DNA from: Methylohalomonas sp964522485
GTDB lineage: Bacteria > Pseudomonadota > Gammaproteobacteria > Methylohalomonadales > Methylohalomonadaceae
Reading direction: 5' to 3'
NCBI GenBank assembly: GCA_964522485.1
Contig: CAZFUS010000043.1
Span: 1-20,612 of the forward strand
Length of the DNA stretch: 20,612 nucleotides
The first letter of the stretch is position 1. Every line of letters starts with the position of its first letter. The translations under genes and the position numbers were made by a program. Shown one piece after another: positions 1 through 7,161 of the stretch. The notes beneath the pieces were generated by a model, which saw only the letters and a program-made list of their open reading frames with translations, ran no database searches and was not told the origin of the DNA.

Positions 1-108
1 GAACGGCCGCAGGCCGGCCCAAAACATGTCGGGCAATTTAATGTATGGCAGGCGGTCTATGAGGCATCGCGATATCCAACAACGGTGCAAGTATTCTCGG
101 TGGATTGA
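1..108 (+). CDS. Possible C-terminal end of an unidentified ORF
   Basis: Frame 1 is open from the window edge to a TGA at 106-108, giving 35 residues that end in ...PTTVQVFSVD. I recognise no family. Base composition changes just after the stop, from mixed to clearly AT-rich (about 110-240), which fits a gene end followed by intergenic DNA, but a 108-base open frame is expected by chance. Frame 2 is also open to a TGA at about 120. It could equally be non-coding; the sequence left of the window would decide. Confidence 0.15.
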   Translation, partial: ERPQAGPKHVGQFNVWQAVYEASRYPTTVQVFSVD

Positions 109-448
109 TGTTTTGTCATGATATTTCTGTTTGCTGATTTTATGGTGGTACGCTCTTTAGTTTTAATAATGATGGGTGTATTTCATCAATGTATTTTTGA
201 TTGAATTAATAAAAACGAAGCTTGAGCAGAAGAATAGTGACGCTGGCCTTCCGGCCCGCCTGTTATGCTGAACGTTAACCGTGTCTCAAGACAGATCTGA
301 TCTAACCAGAGTAGGAGCTTGCCTGTTCCGACCAGTTTACGCATGCAACGATTGGCATTTTGTAGATGTGGATACGAGATTGTCGCCATGAATGACCTGC
401 AATGGTTTCATGCACAGATTGGTCAGTGCTGCGGGTTGGCCATTAGTC

Positions 449-489
449 AAAAAGCCCCGGCCCAACCCAATGAGAGGATGAGCCGGGGC
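449..489 (-). terminator. Strong intrinsic terminator, minus strand
   Basis: On the minus strand a perfect 8-bp GC stem, GCCCCGGC paired with GCCGGGGC (454-461 and 482-489 in plus coordinates), is followed directly by five T (449-453). The loop of about 20 bases can extend the stem with a few more pairs. This is the classic rho-independent layout and points to a transcript coming from the right. The nearest minus-strand gene is the EAL fragment ending at 981, nearly 500 bases away, so the terminator may serve a small RNA or a lost gene between them. Confidence 0.75.
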
Positions 490-496
490 AAGGACA

Positions 497-565
497 GCCT
501 ATAGCGGGGAGCCAATAGGCAGGACCACGCTACGCCATGGAGCGTATTCTGTATACGCGAGTGGT
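497..565 (-). ncRNA. Possible structured RNA segment upstream of the terminator
   Basis: Immediately upstream (on the minus strand) of the terminator lie two more inverted repeats. One is GCCTAT/ATAGGC (497-502 with 515-520). The other is GCGTAT/ATACGC (542-547 with 553-558, 5-base loop), enclosed by ACCAC/GTGGT (524-528 with 561-565). Three stems in about 115 bases ending in a terminator suggest a folded small RNA or a long structured 3' UTR. I do not recognise tmRNA, 6S, RNase P or SRP RNA signatures. No promoter was identified, so this remains tentative. Confidence 0.25.
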
Positions 566-980
566 TACTAGCGGCAGGACTGAGTCAGCGCAGGGCTTTC
601 GTTCCAGGGCTATTCACCCGCGCCCGCGTGAGAAGGGGTAGCCTTGAAAATGTCAGGGTCGGTCCAGGCTATTTGATAGCCCCTCTGTGGGAGTCTGTCC
701 AGGCCTTCTCTACTACTGTAAGAATCAACGGCATGATGGAATGGAGTTACCCGTAAGCTGCTTGCATCCATAGTACCCAAGTACCCATCGGCGGTGATGA
801 GGCAGGAATGATGCCTGCTGAAGGTCGCTGTAATGTAATAAGAACTTGTAACCACCTTCTCCATCCGGCATTGATAGTGTTATGAGGAGCTTGGGGCTCT
901 TTCTGGGAATTGTCGTCAACCGGAAAAGTAACTGTCAGGACGAGATGGCGGCAGAATCATGAGCGTCGGGTCTATTACCA

Positions 981-2690
981 TTACTTCTGCTGACTCTGAG
1001 CGCTGGGGGAGCGCTTGCGATCTCCGAGATATTCTTCCGTCAATTCCTCCGCGCTTACGGGGCGGCTGAAATAGTAGCCTTGGCCGAACTCGCAGTGCCG
1101 GTCAGCGAGTAACCGCGCCTGTTCTTTGGTTTCCACGCCTTCGGCTACAACAGTTTGTCCCAGTGCGTGGATCATGGCGATTATCGCCTCGACAATCGCC
1201 AGCGCTTCGGAGTTCCGTTCGATGTCCAGCAGGAACGAGCGGTCGATCTTGACCGAGTCGATGGGCAGCTGTCGCAGATAGCTGAGTGACGAATAGCCCG
1301 TACCGAAGTCATCGAGCGCGACCCGGACCCCCGTGGAGCGCAACTCATTGATAACCCAAATGGCTTCGTCCAGGTTGGATAGCAGAACGCCTTCGGTTAT
1401 TTCCAGTTCCAGCGCCTGCGGCGGCGTCCCGGTTTCGGTCAATATTCGCTTCACGGTTTCTGCAAAATTACCGCCCCAGATCTGATGGGCCGACACGTTA
1501 ACGGCGATATGTTCAATATGACTGCCCGGGCCGAAACCTTGCCTGAGTTGGTGGCAGGCCTGCCGCAGAACCCATTTACCGACAATATCGATAGCCCCAA
1601 TCTCCTCGAGCAACGGGACGAAGTCGGCCGGTGAAACCAGACCCCGTTCGGCATGCTGCCATCGAATCAGCGCCTCCACTCCTTCCACGCGGCCATCGGT
1701 TAAACGAATCTGTGGCTGGTAGACAAGAAAAAAGTCATCATTGGCTACTGCCTGCCACAGTGCAGCTTCCATCTCGGTACGGTGGCGAATGGCCTCGTTT
1801 ATACGCTGCTCAAAGAAAATGCAGCGACCACGTCCCAACTCCTTGGCCTTATACAGGGCGGCATCGGCGTTCTTCAGCAGCTGTTCTGCATTTGCACCGT
1901 CAGTCGGGTAGACAGCAATCCCGATACTTGCGCCCACGTGATATTAGCGGCCGTCTATGTGATAGGGCCGTGACATAGCATCAAGGACATGCTGTGAAAC
2001 AGGTTCTGCATCCGAAGGCTGAGCGGTTGCTGCAGCAATCACGACGAACTCATCACCCCCCAGCGAGCCGCAGTATCCCCACCTCCCGCAGACACTTGCG
2101 AAGCCTTGACGCCGCCTTGACGATCAGCTGATCGCCAACCGACTGCCCCATCGTATCGTTGACATTCTTGAAGCGGTCAAGATCAATGAACAGAAGGGCG
2201 AATCGATGGTCATGCCGATCACTGCGGGCAATCTCACGCCGCAGGCGATCCATCAGCAGCTGCCGATTAGGCAGCTGGGTAGGGAGATCGTAATTTGCCT
2301 GATGAATAAGCTGCTGGGTGTGGCGAGCGGCTGCGAGTGCGACTGCCAGCCGGGCAGCAACGGTTTTCGCCTCTGCTATGTCCTGTTCGGAAGCGCTGAT
2401 CTGATGCCTGTAGGCGATGATCAGATACGCCCGTATACCCTCCTCCTCTTCGGCCGGGATGCTTACCGCCGAGCCTGCACCGGACTCTGCGAGTTTGCTG
2501 AGATAGTTCGGGAATTCTGCCGCAGTCGGACCTGGGCCGCCCGCGCCTACTCCGGGCTGGTTTCCTGCGCATGGGAAACTGGATACAGATAGAGATGCGC
2601 AATAGCGCGACTGTTAGCACTGCACTCCGTACACCGGCAGGGTGGTCTCGCCCCGATGCTGTGATCCCGCGTCAGCGGGGCACGATTCAT
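981..2690 (-). pseudogene. Broken GGDEF-EAL c-di-GMP signalling gene
   Basis: Read on the minus strand, the fragments join into one GGDEF-EAL protein. A possible N-terminal part opens at ATG 2690, overlapping the stop of the upstream gene, and ends at TAG 2547-2549. Shifting frame, the reading continues through a helical linker (...ARLAVALAAARHTQQLIHQ) into the GGDEF start (ANYDLPTQLPNR, then FIDLDRFKNVND). A run of six G (2056-2061) breaks the frame just at the GGDEF signature; removing one G restores GGDEFVVI. An in-frame TAA (1944-1946) follows in the same domain. The remainder, open from GTG 1937 to 981, holds the GGDEF end and a complete EAL domain: EALIRW, NVSA, ELEITE, DDFGTGYSS, KIDRSF and EGVET. 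The cyclase is therefore very likely dead, whereas the phosphodiesterase domain could still be made if translation restarts. The part upstream of about 2550 is the least certain. Sequencing error could explain the G-run but would also have to explain the stop and the other shift. Confidence 0.8.
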
Positions 2691-3172
2691 GGTTGACTCT
2701 GGGTGTCGGGCTCGGTCGGCAAGCCCGCCGGCTTCTCTCCAGGATTGATTCCAGTACTGATTCGCTGCAGCTCACGTACCTGGAATTCGAAAATACCACC
2801 CTGATATCGCATGAGACGCAGTATCAAAATGTTCATGTGCGGGATTTGGCACAAATTACGCAGAGCGGCAGTCTGTTGCGAGTCCTTATGAAACACTAAT
2901 TTATCAGCGCGTGAGGCTTCCGCGATGCCGCCGGCAAGTGTTAATGCCGATAGTATTGCCATGACTGACCATAAAAGAGGCCGGGCTAATACTGTCTGGG
3001 CAAAGGTGCTTAACATTGATTCGGGGATCCAGAGTATGACCAGATGCGTCAGGGTATAGGCTGCAAATGGCATAAACAGCAGGTAACTGATTATCGCACG
3101 CTGGCGCGCGCGCTCACGCCGTTGGTGCAGGGTACGAATTGCAGAATCGGTTTGTAGTGGTATTTGTGTCAT
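2687..3172 (-). CDS. Small two-helix membrane protein (family unknown)
   Basis: Encodes about 161 residues. A charged N-terminus (HQRRERARQRA) is followed by a hydrophobic segment (IISYLLFMPFAAYTLTHLVILW), a short loop, a second hydrophobic segment (LLWSVMAILSALTLAGGIA) and a soluble C-terminal half ending in a Pro/Glu-rich tail. I recognise no family. The motif RLMRYQGGIFEFQVRELQ resembles RRLLSSQGLIYQYQIDALR in the protein at 3955-4464, with the same two-helix plan, so the two look like diverged paralogues. The start is unsure: ATG 3172 and an in-frame TTG at 3184 both lack a clear ribosome binding site. The stop overlaps the possible ATG of the broken GGDEF-EAL gene (ATGA), which suggests the two were once co-translated. 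Confidence 0.7.
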   Translation of the reverse strand: MTQIPLQTDSAIRTLHQRRERARQRAIISYLLFMPFAAYTLTHLVILWIPESMLSTFAQTVLARPLLWSVMAILSALTLAGGIAEASRADKLVFHKDSQQTAALRNLCQIPHMNILILRLMRYQGGIFEFQVRELQRISTGINPGEKPAGLPTEPDTQSQP

Positions 3173-3650
3173 CAGCAAGTTCAAAAATCATGATATTGCT
3201 AACGATCTGGGACAATGCACTCCGTCTACGTGATGCTAAGGGAGGCCAAACAAGCCGGGATTCCGTGATCCAGTTCACGCAGCTGAAGTGTGCAGACGGC
3301 CCGGCTATTTAACATGCACGATTACCGGCGGTGGGTGTCACATGGCGGTTAATGCGTCGCAAGGCGCTAAGACGGCGGTAAATGGCTGCATATTCCCTTG
3401 CCGGGACGTCGCTACCTGACCACTCCGGGTGTGTCTGGACTCCCGGTCTTTGAATAATCCGAAAAAATACCACACGCATCACGGTTTGGGACTCTGACAC
3501 TCTCTAAGCTTTGCGGAGGGGGACAAATTAATCCCATTTGATTGCTGCCAATTGTCGATCCGCCAAATGACAGGCGAATGACACCGGCAACCTTTATAGA
3601 TAAATAAATCTCGCTTGTCGTCAAAAGGACGTCAAAGGAGCAAAGGATAC
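3173..3650. other. Divergent intergenic region, no gene seen
   Basis: About 480 bases separate the two divergent genes at 3172 (minus) and 3651 (plus). Open frames here are short and lack initiation signals. A 5-bp GC stem (CCGGG...CCCGG, around 3432-3453) is visible. A TATAGA hexamer at 3595-3600, about 50 bases before the ATG at 3651, could be a -10 element, but the expected -35 position (AGGCGA) is a poor match. Both promoters presumably lie here. Confidence 0.45.
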
Positions 3651-3917
3651 ATGTACCTGCTACGTGAACATTTACCCGTGAGCATTTTTGATGCGCATGA
3701 GCGATTGCTATGGAGTGGTCGCTTTTGTGAAGCGCTACTGCAGTATCCGGATGTTCCCGACAGCCATGCACAGATTGCACAGTTGCTGGAAAACGGTGAT
3801 GACTATCCGATCAGCTGTCAGCCGCTGCGCTGGTTGAGGCTGGATCGCAACGCTCAAGAGGATGCTCCCCGGGCCTATCTTTCCGGATTGATTCACTCTG
3901 CCGGCTTTTTGGACTGA
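3651..3917 (+). CDS. Small orphan protein, 88 residues
   Basis: ATG 3651 follows an AAAGGAG ribosome binding site (3634-3640); a TTG 36 bases upstream in the same frame is a poorer choice. The product is soluble and slightly acidic, beginning MYLLREHLPVSIFDAHERLLW and ending GLIHSAGFLD; no signal peptide or membrane helix is seen and I know no family for it. It is followed after 37 bases by the membrane protein gene at 3955, so the two probably share a transcript. The W-S-G-R-F-C-E-A-L-L segment suggests an amphipathic helix. Function unknown; possibly a partner of the neighbouring membrane protein. Confidence 0.6.
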   Translation: MYLLREHLPVSIFDAHERLLWSGRFCEALLQYPDVPDSHAQIAQLLENGDDYPISCQPLRWLRLDRNAQEDAPRAYLSGLIHSAGFLD

Positions 3918-3954
3918 GTCGCGGGCGCGCAGTCAGCCGTATGGAGTACTGATA

Positions 3955-4464
3955 ATGAAATTCAACAACCGGCTTACCCCGATCAGCCACGCAGAAATGG
4001 AGGATATCCGCGTCAGGCGTGCACAGGCGCAGGTTTTAAAGAGCCGTTATGCTTATCTGAGCCGGTTCAACGCCTTGATATTTATCGGGGCCATGGCTGC
4101 GTCGATCATGCTGATTCTGCAGATCAGTGTTTTCAGTGCGTTGACGGTTGTACCTGACTGGACTTATCAGGCGCTTGTAGGTGTGGCCTGCGCCCTCGCC
4201 GCCAGCATGATTGTGGGTTTCTATCTGAATATCAACTTACGCCACCAGACCTCATTGTCGCGTGATTTATCATTTTATACCGCCATCCAGGATGAGCGGA
4301 TGTGGCAACGTCTGGAGCAGTGCCCGCGAGTGCGGAGCATTTATCGCCGGTTGCTGTCATCCCAGGGTCTTATCTATCAGTATCAGATAGACGCCCTGCG
4401 TGAAGAGCTGTTGCGGGAAGAAGGTGCAGATGTGCACAGCCGTTTTCACCTCAAGGTGTATTAG
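3955..4464 (+). CDS. Two-helix membrane protein, paralogue of the gene at 2687-3172
   Basis: Encodes 169 residues from ATG 3955 with GGAG at 3943-3946. The N-terminal 35 residues are charged (EMEDIRVRRAQAQVLKSRY), then come two hydrophobic segments at roughly residues 39-65 and 70-93, then a cytosolic-looking C-terminal half with a helical segment (QYQIDALREELLREEG). The C-terminal region (CPRVRSIYRRLLSSQGLIYQYQ) aligns by eye with the equivalent region of the minus-strand protein at 2687-3172. No family is recognised and there are no catalytic motifs. It lies next to the Tad genes but on the other side of a 200-base convergent gap from tadE, so a link to the pilus is only positional. Confidence 0.7.
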   Translation: MKFNNRLTPISHAEMEDIRVRRAQAQVLKSRYAYLSRFNALIFIGAMAASIMLILQISVFSALTVVPDWTYQALVGVACALAASMIVGFYLNINLRHQTSLSRDLSFYTAIQDERMWQRLEQCPRVRSIYRRLLSSQGLIYQYQIDALREELLREEGADVHSRFHLKVY

Positions 4465-4665
4465 GCACTGCTATCGACCGGTCCCGCAGTTTCCGGGTGG
4501 CCTCTGACATCTGGCAATGACGTCATCGCAGTCAGGGCAGGAAGGAATTCCGATTGCCCGCTTATCCGGATGACAATGGCGGTCCCTTGTGCCATTTGTC
4601 GCAAATCCCTGCTGAGTCAGCTTCAATATCCGCGGTGCTGATATTCGACCTCTATACGGATTAAG

Positions 4666-5172
4666 TTACAGTCGTATAGTGGCTTCGCTGGCAAGCTCAT
4701 TGGGTAAACGGGGAATGTCCCCGATCACAGGCAGGGTCAATACGGGGATCGGCGGGTTGTCGAGATAATCCGGATAGGTGATCCGGACCGTCAGTACACA
4801 GTTGCCATCCACTGTGGCATTTACCGGTTCACCGCTCACGTTATGCATGAGTGGCAGCATCCACGCCAGACGCGACCTGGCCTCGGCCTCTGCATCAGCC
4901 TCAACGTTATCCCGGTAAGACTGGGGACAGGCTTCCTCATCCTCATCAAGGATCACCTTGACTGCGACACGTACCCCCTCGGCTGACGCTGCATTGAATG
5001 TCTGCAGCATCAGCAACGGCAATGCGTAACTGACAATGGCGTAAAACAGGGCGAACAGCAGCGAAAAAATTAACGCAAATTCGATCGCTACTGCGCCCTG
5101 CATACGCGCCGGCCGTCGGCGGAGGCCTTTAAGCGGCTTCGCAGTACCTGGTCGCAATGGGGTCACCGGCAT
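4666..5172 (-). CDS. tadE: TadE-like pseudopilin
   Basis: A 168-residue protein with a basic leader (KGLRRRPARMQG) followed by GAVAIEFALIFSLLFALFYAIV, the class of motif recognised by the Tad prepilin peptidase: Gly, then a hydrophobic helix with Glu at +5 and Phe at +6 of the mature form. TadE proteins are processed pseudopilins needed for Flp pilus formation. The remainder is a periplasmic domain of about 120 residues with two cysteines (AC near residue 83 and NCVL near 125) that may form a disulfide. It follows flp by 24 bases and is surely co-transcribed. ATG 5172 has no strong ribosome binding site. It could be called TadF instead; the two families are similar and only a profile search separates them. 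Confidence 0.85.
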   Translation of the reverse strand: MPVTPLRPGTAKPLKGLRRRPARMQGAVAIEFALIFSLLFALFYAIVSYALPLLMLQTFNAASAEGVRVAVKVILDEDEEACPQSYRDNVEADAEAEARSRLAWMLPLMHNVSGEPVNATVDGNCVLTVRITYPDYLDNPPIPVLTLPVIGDIPRLPNELASEATIRL

Positions 5173-5196
5173 AATTGACGTAGCGAAAGCGGTTAC

Positions 5197-5433
5197 CTAG
5201 CCTTCGCCGCCGCCTTCTCCAGCACCCTGCAATGCCGTCAGAATATTTTGGAATGTGGTTTTGATTTCCTCGCCCACATCCGGCAGGAAAGCGATCATGG
5301 CAATGGATACCAACGCCGCGATCAATGCGTACTCAATTGCCGTGGCGCCAACCTGTTTGCCTGGCCCCCTCAGGCTTTTAAATTGTTTTGCACGCGTGGC
5401 TATCGCGCACAATTTGGTTTGCAGATGTTTCAT
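5197..5433 (-). CDS. flp: Flp-type pilin subunit
   Basis: A 78-residue prepilin with a basic leader of 29 residues ending GKQVG, then ATAIEYALIAALVSIAMI. The Gly before the cleavage site, Glu at +5 and Tyr at +6 match the Flp/Fap family signature. Mature length is about 49 residues, normal for Flp pilins, and the C-terminus is Gly/Glu-rich (GAGEGGGEG). AGGAG precedes the ATG by about 9 bases (CAGGAGTAATCAACC ATG on the minus strand). It is the major fibre subunit, extruded by the machine encoded across the divergent region from 6135 onwards, and heads a two-gene unit with the TadE-like gene. Confidence 0.93.
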   Translation of the reverse strand: MKHLQTKLCAIATRAKQFKSLRGPGKQVGATAIEYALIAALVSIAMIAFLPDVGEEIKTTFQNILTALQGAGEGGGEG

Positions 5434-5504
5434 GGTTGATTACTCCTGATAGTTGTATTAAGGCGTCAATACGCCCATTCCCCCTGAATAGGCTAACGAT
5501 TGAA

Positions 5505-5533
5505 AGTATACGGGGCGGCGCTGAAAATAATGC
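5505..5533 (-). promoter_or_regulatory. Possible flp promoter (-10 TATACT)
   Basis: The minus strand carries TATACT (5505-5510), one base from the sigma-70 consensus TATAAT, 72 bases upstream of the flp ATG. Seventeen bases further upstream the -35 position reads GCATTA (5528-5533), a poor match. An activator-dependent promoter is possible. Transcript mapping would settle it. Confidence 0.25.
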
Positions 5534-6029
5534 TGCGCAGGTCACAGCACGCGACACAGGTATGGCGGTAAAAATGTTATGCCGGTCACGGTTCCGCAAG
5601 TAGCCGTTTATTGCCGCTTGCAGCGGCCTGTCGCAAGGCAGACGTATATTCATGATGAATGCCAAGAAAGTCACATTGCCATACGCATTTAATCTGCAAT
5701 TATTGCTGAGTCCAGCGCCGGATCGCCGGCATTCAGTCTGTACATAGTGCCAAGGCTGTCACAATGTTACAGGCACTGAGCCTGCGGATTATGCAAAGCC
5801 AATCACAACCTGATTGCCCGGACGGGTATATTGTTTTGGTCATGAAAAAATCCTTGCGATGCGTGATGCCGTGTTAGGCATCCGCTACATGGAACAGCCA
5901 CATAAATAATCAAGAAAGTCTGAATTTCAGTACATGGCAGGTTGCGTTCGGGATCCGATCGATGCTCAGCCTGAACGAGCGGGATCGTGAATATCGGCTG
6001 GCAGGTGTTGTCGGTTGCGTCCCGTAAAT

Positions 6030-6057
6030 TTGAGCTTGCAAGCAGAGCGGGTATAAA
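6030..6057 (+). promoter_or_regulatory. Candidate promoter for the tad operon
   Basis: TTGAGC (6030-6035) and TATAAA (6052-6057) are separated by 16 bases, a good sigma-70-like pair, with the start expected near 6064 and a 5' UTR of about 70 bases before cpaB. It is the best match I see in the divergent region on the plus strand. Confidence 0.45.
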
Positions 6058-6134
6058 GCGGCAGCCACACCGACTCCGGCACGGGCTCAATCGAGGCAAC
6101 CGCTGCAGTAACAGTTCTTCAGGAGGGGGGCAAA

Positions 6135-7115
6135 TTGAATAGTCGCTTGGCAATGATTCTGGCATTGATACTGCTCGGCGGAGCCGTCGTGGCGGGTTAT
6201 TTTGCCTGGGTGCTCAGTCAGCCCCAGGAACCTGCTGTCACCATTAATGAGCCCGAAGCGGGCGCGGATGAGCCGGATGACGCAGTGAATGACCCGGAAC
6301 AGCCCGCCGGTTTTGAAGTGATCTTTGCCCGCGATTCGATCGAGGCGGGCAGCAAGATCAGTGCGGAACAGCTTGAAGTCCATTTGTTGCCCGTCCAGCC
6401 GCCGGCGGTTTACACGAGTCCGGATGTCCTGGCAGGCAAACGCGCCTGGCGGCGGATCGAAAAGGGCGAAATGATCCGCCCCGGTCATCTGCGCGAAGGG
6501 TCCGACCTGGCCGCCGCCCTGCTGCCGACGGAAAGGGCCGTGGCGATTGCCGTTGACGAAGTGGTTGGTACCGGCGGTTTTCTGGCCCCCGGCGATAGCG
6601 TGGATGTGTTGCTGTATTTACGTGACGCGCCTAAAGGGGGATTTCCGTCTGCCCAGGTCGTGCTCGAAGAGGTGCGGTTACTCAGTTTCGTAGAGCGTGT
6701 GCAGCCGCCTCCCGACGGGGCCGGGTCCGAGGACCCCGAGCGCGCGGAATTCCGGGGCAAGACCGCCGTACTGGCAGTACAGAGTCAGGATATCGCCCGG
6801 CTGATGCTGGCGAGCAGTGCCGGCACGCTGAGGCTGGCATTGCGCAGCAGCGCCGATTTGCACGAGGCGCCGGGCGGAGATATCAGGGTGGCCGACCGAT
6901 CCATGACGGAAGTGATCCTGCCGGACCGTAACGATATGGCTGCGGCACCGATCCAGCTGGATGCGTTGTGGCCGGCATCTACCGGTGCCAAGCCGCCGTC
7001 CGAGCGACCGCGGCCAGCCCCCACGCAGGCCAAACAGACGAGCCCCCAGAAAACGGCAATCATGATTCACCGCGGCAGCTCTGCCGAGGCCATCGAATTA
7101 CCGGTTGAACGATGA
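6135..7115 (+). CDS. cpaB: Flp pilus assembly protein CpaB/RcpC
   Basis: The start is a TTG at 6135, chosen because a long AGGAGGGGGG ribosome binding site ends 5 bases before it; the next in-frame ATG (6153) is too far away. The 326-residue product has one N-terminal membrane helix (about residues 5-26), an acidic linker (EPEAGADEPDDAVNDPEQ), a SAF-like domain (FEVIFARDSIEAGSKIS...GKRAWRRIEKGEMI) and the RcpC domain (RAVAIAVDEVVGTGGFLAPGDSVDVLLYL), ending in a Pro/Lys-rich tail. CpaB/RcpC proteins sit in the inner membrane and periplasm and act with the secretin. It is the first gene of the operon, 46 bases before the secretin gene. Confidence 0.9.
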   Translation: MNSRLAMILALILLGGAVVAGYFAWVLSQPQEPAVTINEPEAGADEPDDAVNDPEQPAGFEVIFARDSIEAGSKISAEQLEVHLLPVQPPAVYTSPDVLAGKRAWRRIEKGEMIRPGHLREGSDLAAALLPTERAVAIAVDEVVGTGGFLAPGDSVDVLLYLRDAPKGGFPSAQVVLEEVRLLSFVERVQPPPDGAGSEDPERAEFRGKTAVLAVQSQDIARLMLASSAGTLRLALRSSADLHEAPGGDIRVADRSMTEVILPDRNDMAAAPIQLDALWPASTGAKPPSERPRPAPTQAKQTSPQKTAIMIHRGSSAEAIELPVER

Positions 7116-7161
7116 TCGTTCGGACGGTTGGCTGGGCATCGAATAAATCAGGGGAGGAGGC

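Larger units (their letters stand above)
109..980. other. Stretch without a recognisable gene
   Basis: About 870 bases with no open frame that I can assign. The left part (110-240) is AT-rich. A minus-strand terminator and two nearby hairpins occupy 449-565 (listed separately). Two short overlapping minus-strand frames at 610-864 and 725-919 encode peptides such as ...GYQIAWTDPDIFKATPSH..., but neither has a ribosome binding site or a family I know. They lie just downstream of the broken GGDEF-EAL gene and might be remnants of a decayed gene that once used the terminator at 449. That is a guess. Confidence 0.5.
5434..6134. other. 700-bp divergent regulatory region between flp and cpaB
   Basis: No gene is supported here. 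The longest start-like element is an 11-codon frame at 5841 (MKKSLRCVMPC), which I reject as a gene. Features seen are the possible flp and cpaB promoters (listed separately), a short GCCGC-TTGCA-GCGGC hairpin (about 5612-5626) and ATGCC-GTGTTA-GGCAT (about 5868-5883). The length is well above what two back-to-back promoters need, so regulator sites or an unseen small RNA are plausible. Confidence 0.5.

Noticed and set aside
610..919. Two overlapping minus-strand frames downstream of the EAL gene, one ending in ...KATPSHAGAGE
   Set aside because: They look faintly like the tail of an exported protein and lie before the terminator at 449, but there is no ribosome binding site, the frames conflict and I recognise no family.
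2267..2620. 117-codon minus-strand frame inside the broken GGDEF-EAL gene
   Set aside because: Arg/Ser/Gly-rich translation typical of an out-of-frame shadow; the neighbouring frame over the same bases gives a sensible linker and GGDEF start.
3412..3780. 122-codon minus-strand frame between the two paralogous membrane proteins
   Set aside because: Overlaps the start of the better-supported plus-strand gene at 3651, has no ribosome binding site and no family resemblance.
5841..5876. 11-codon frame MKKSLRCVMPC in the flp-cpaB intergenic region
   Set aside because: Looks like the start of a secreted protein but stops at once, with no clear ribosome binding site; the frame after the stop gives nothing recognisable.
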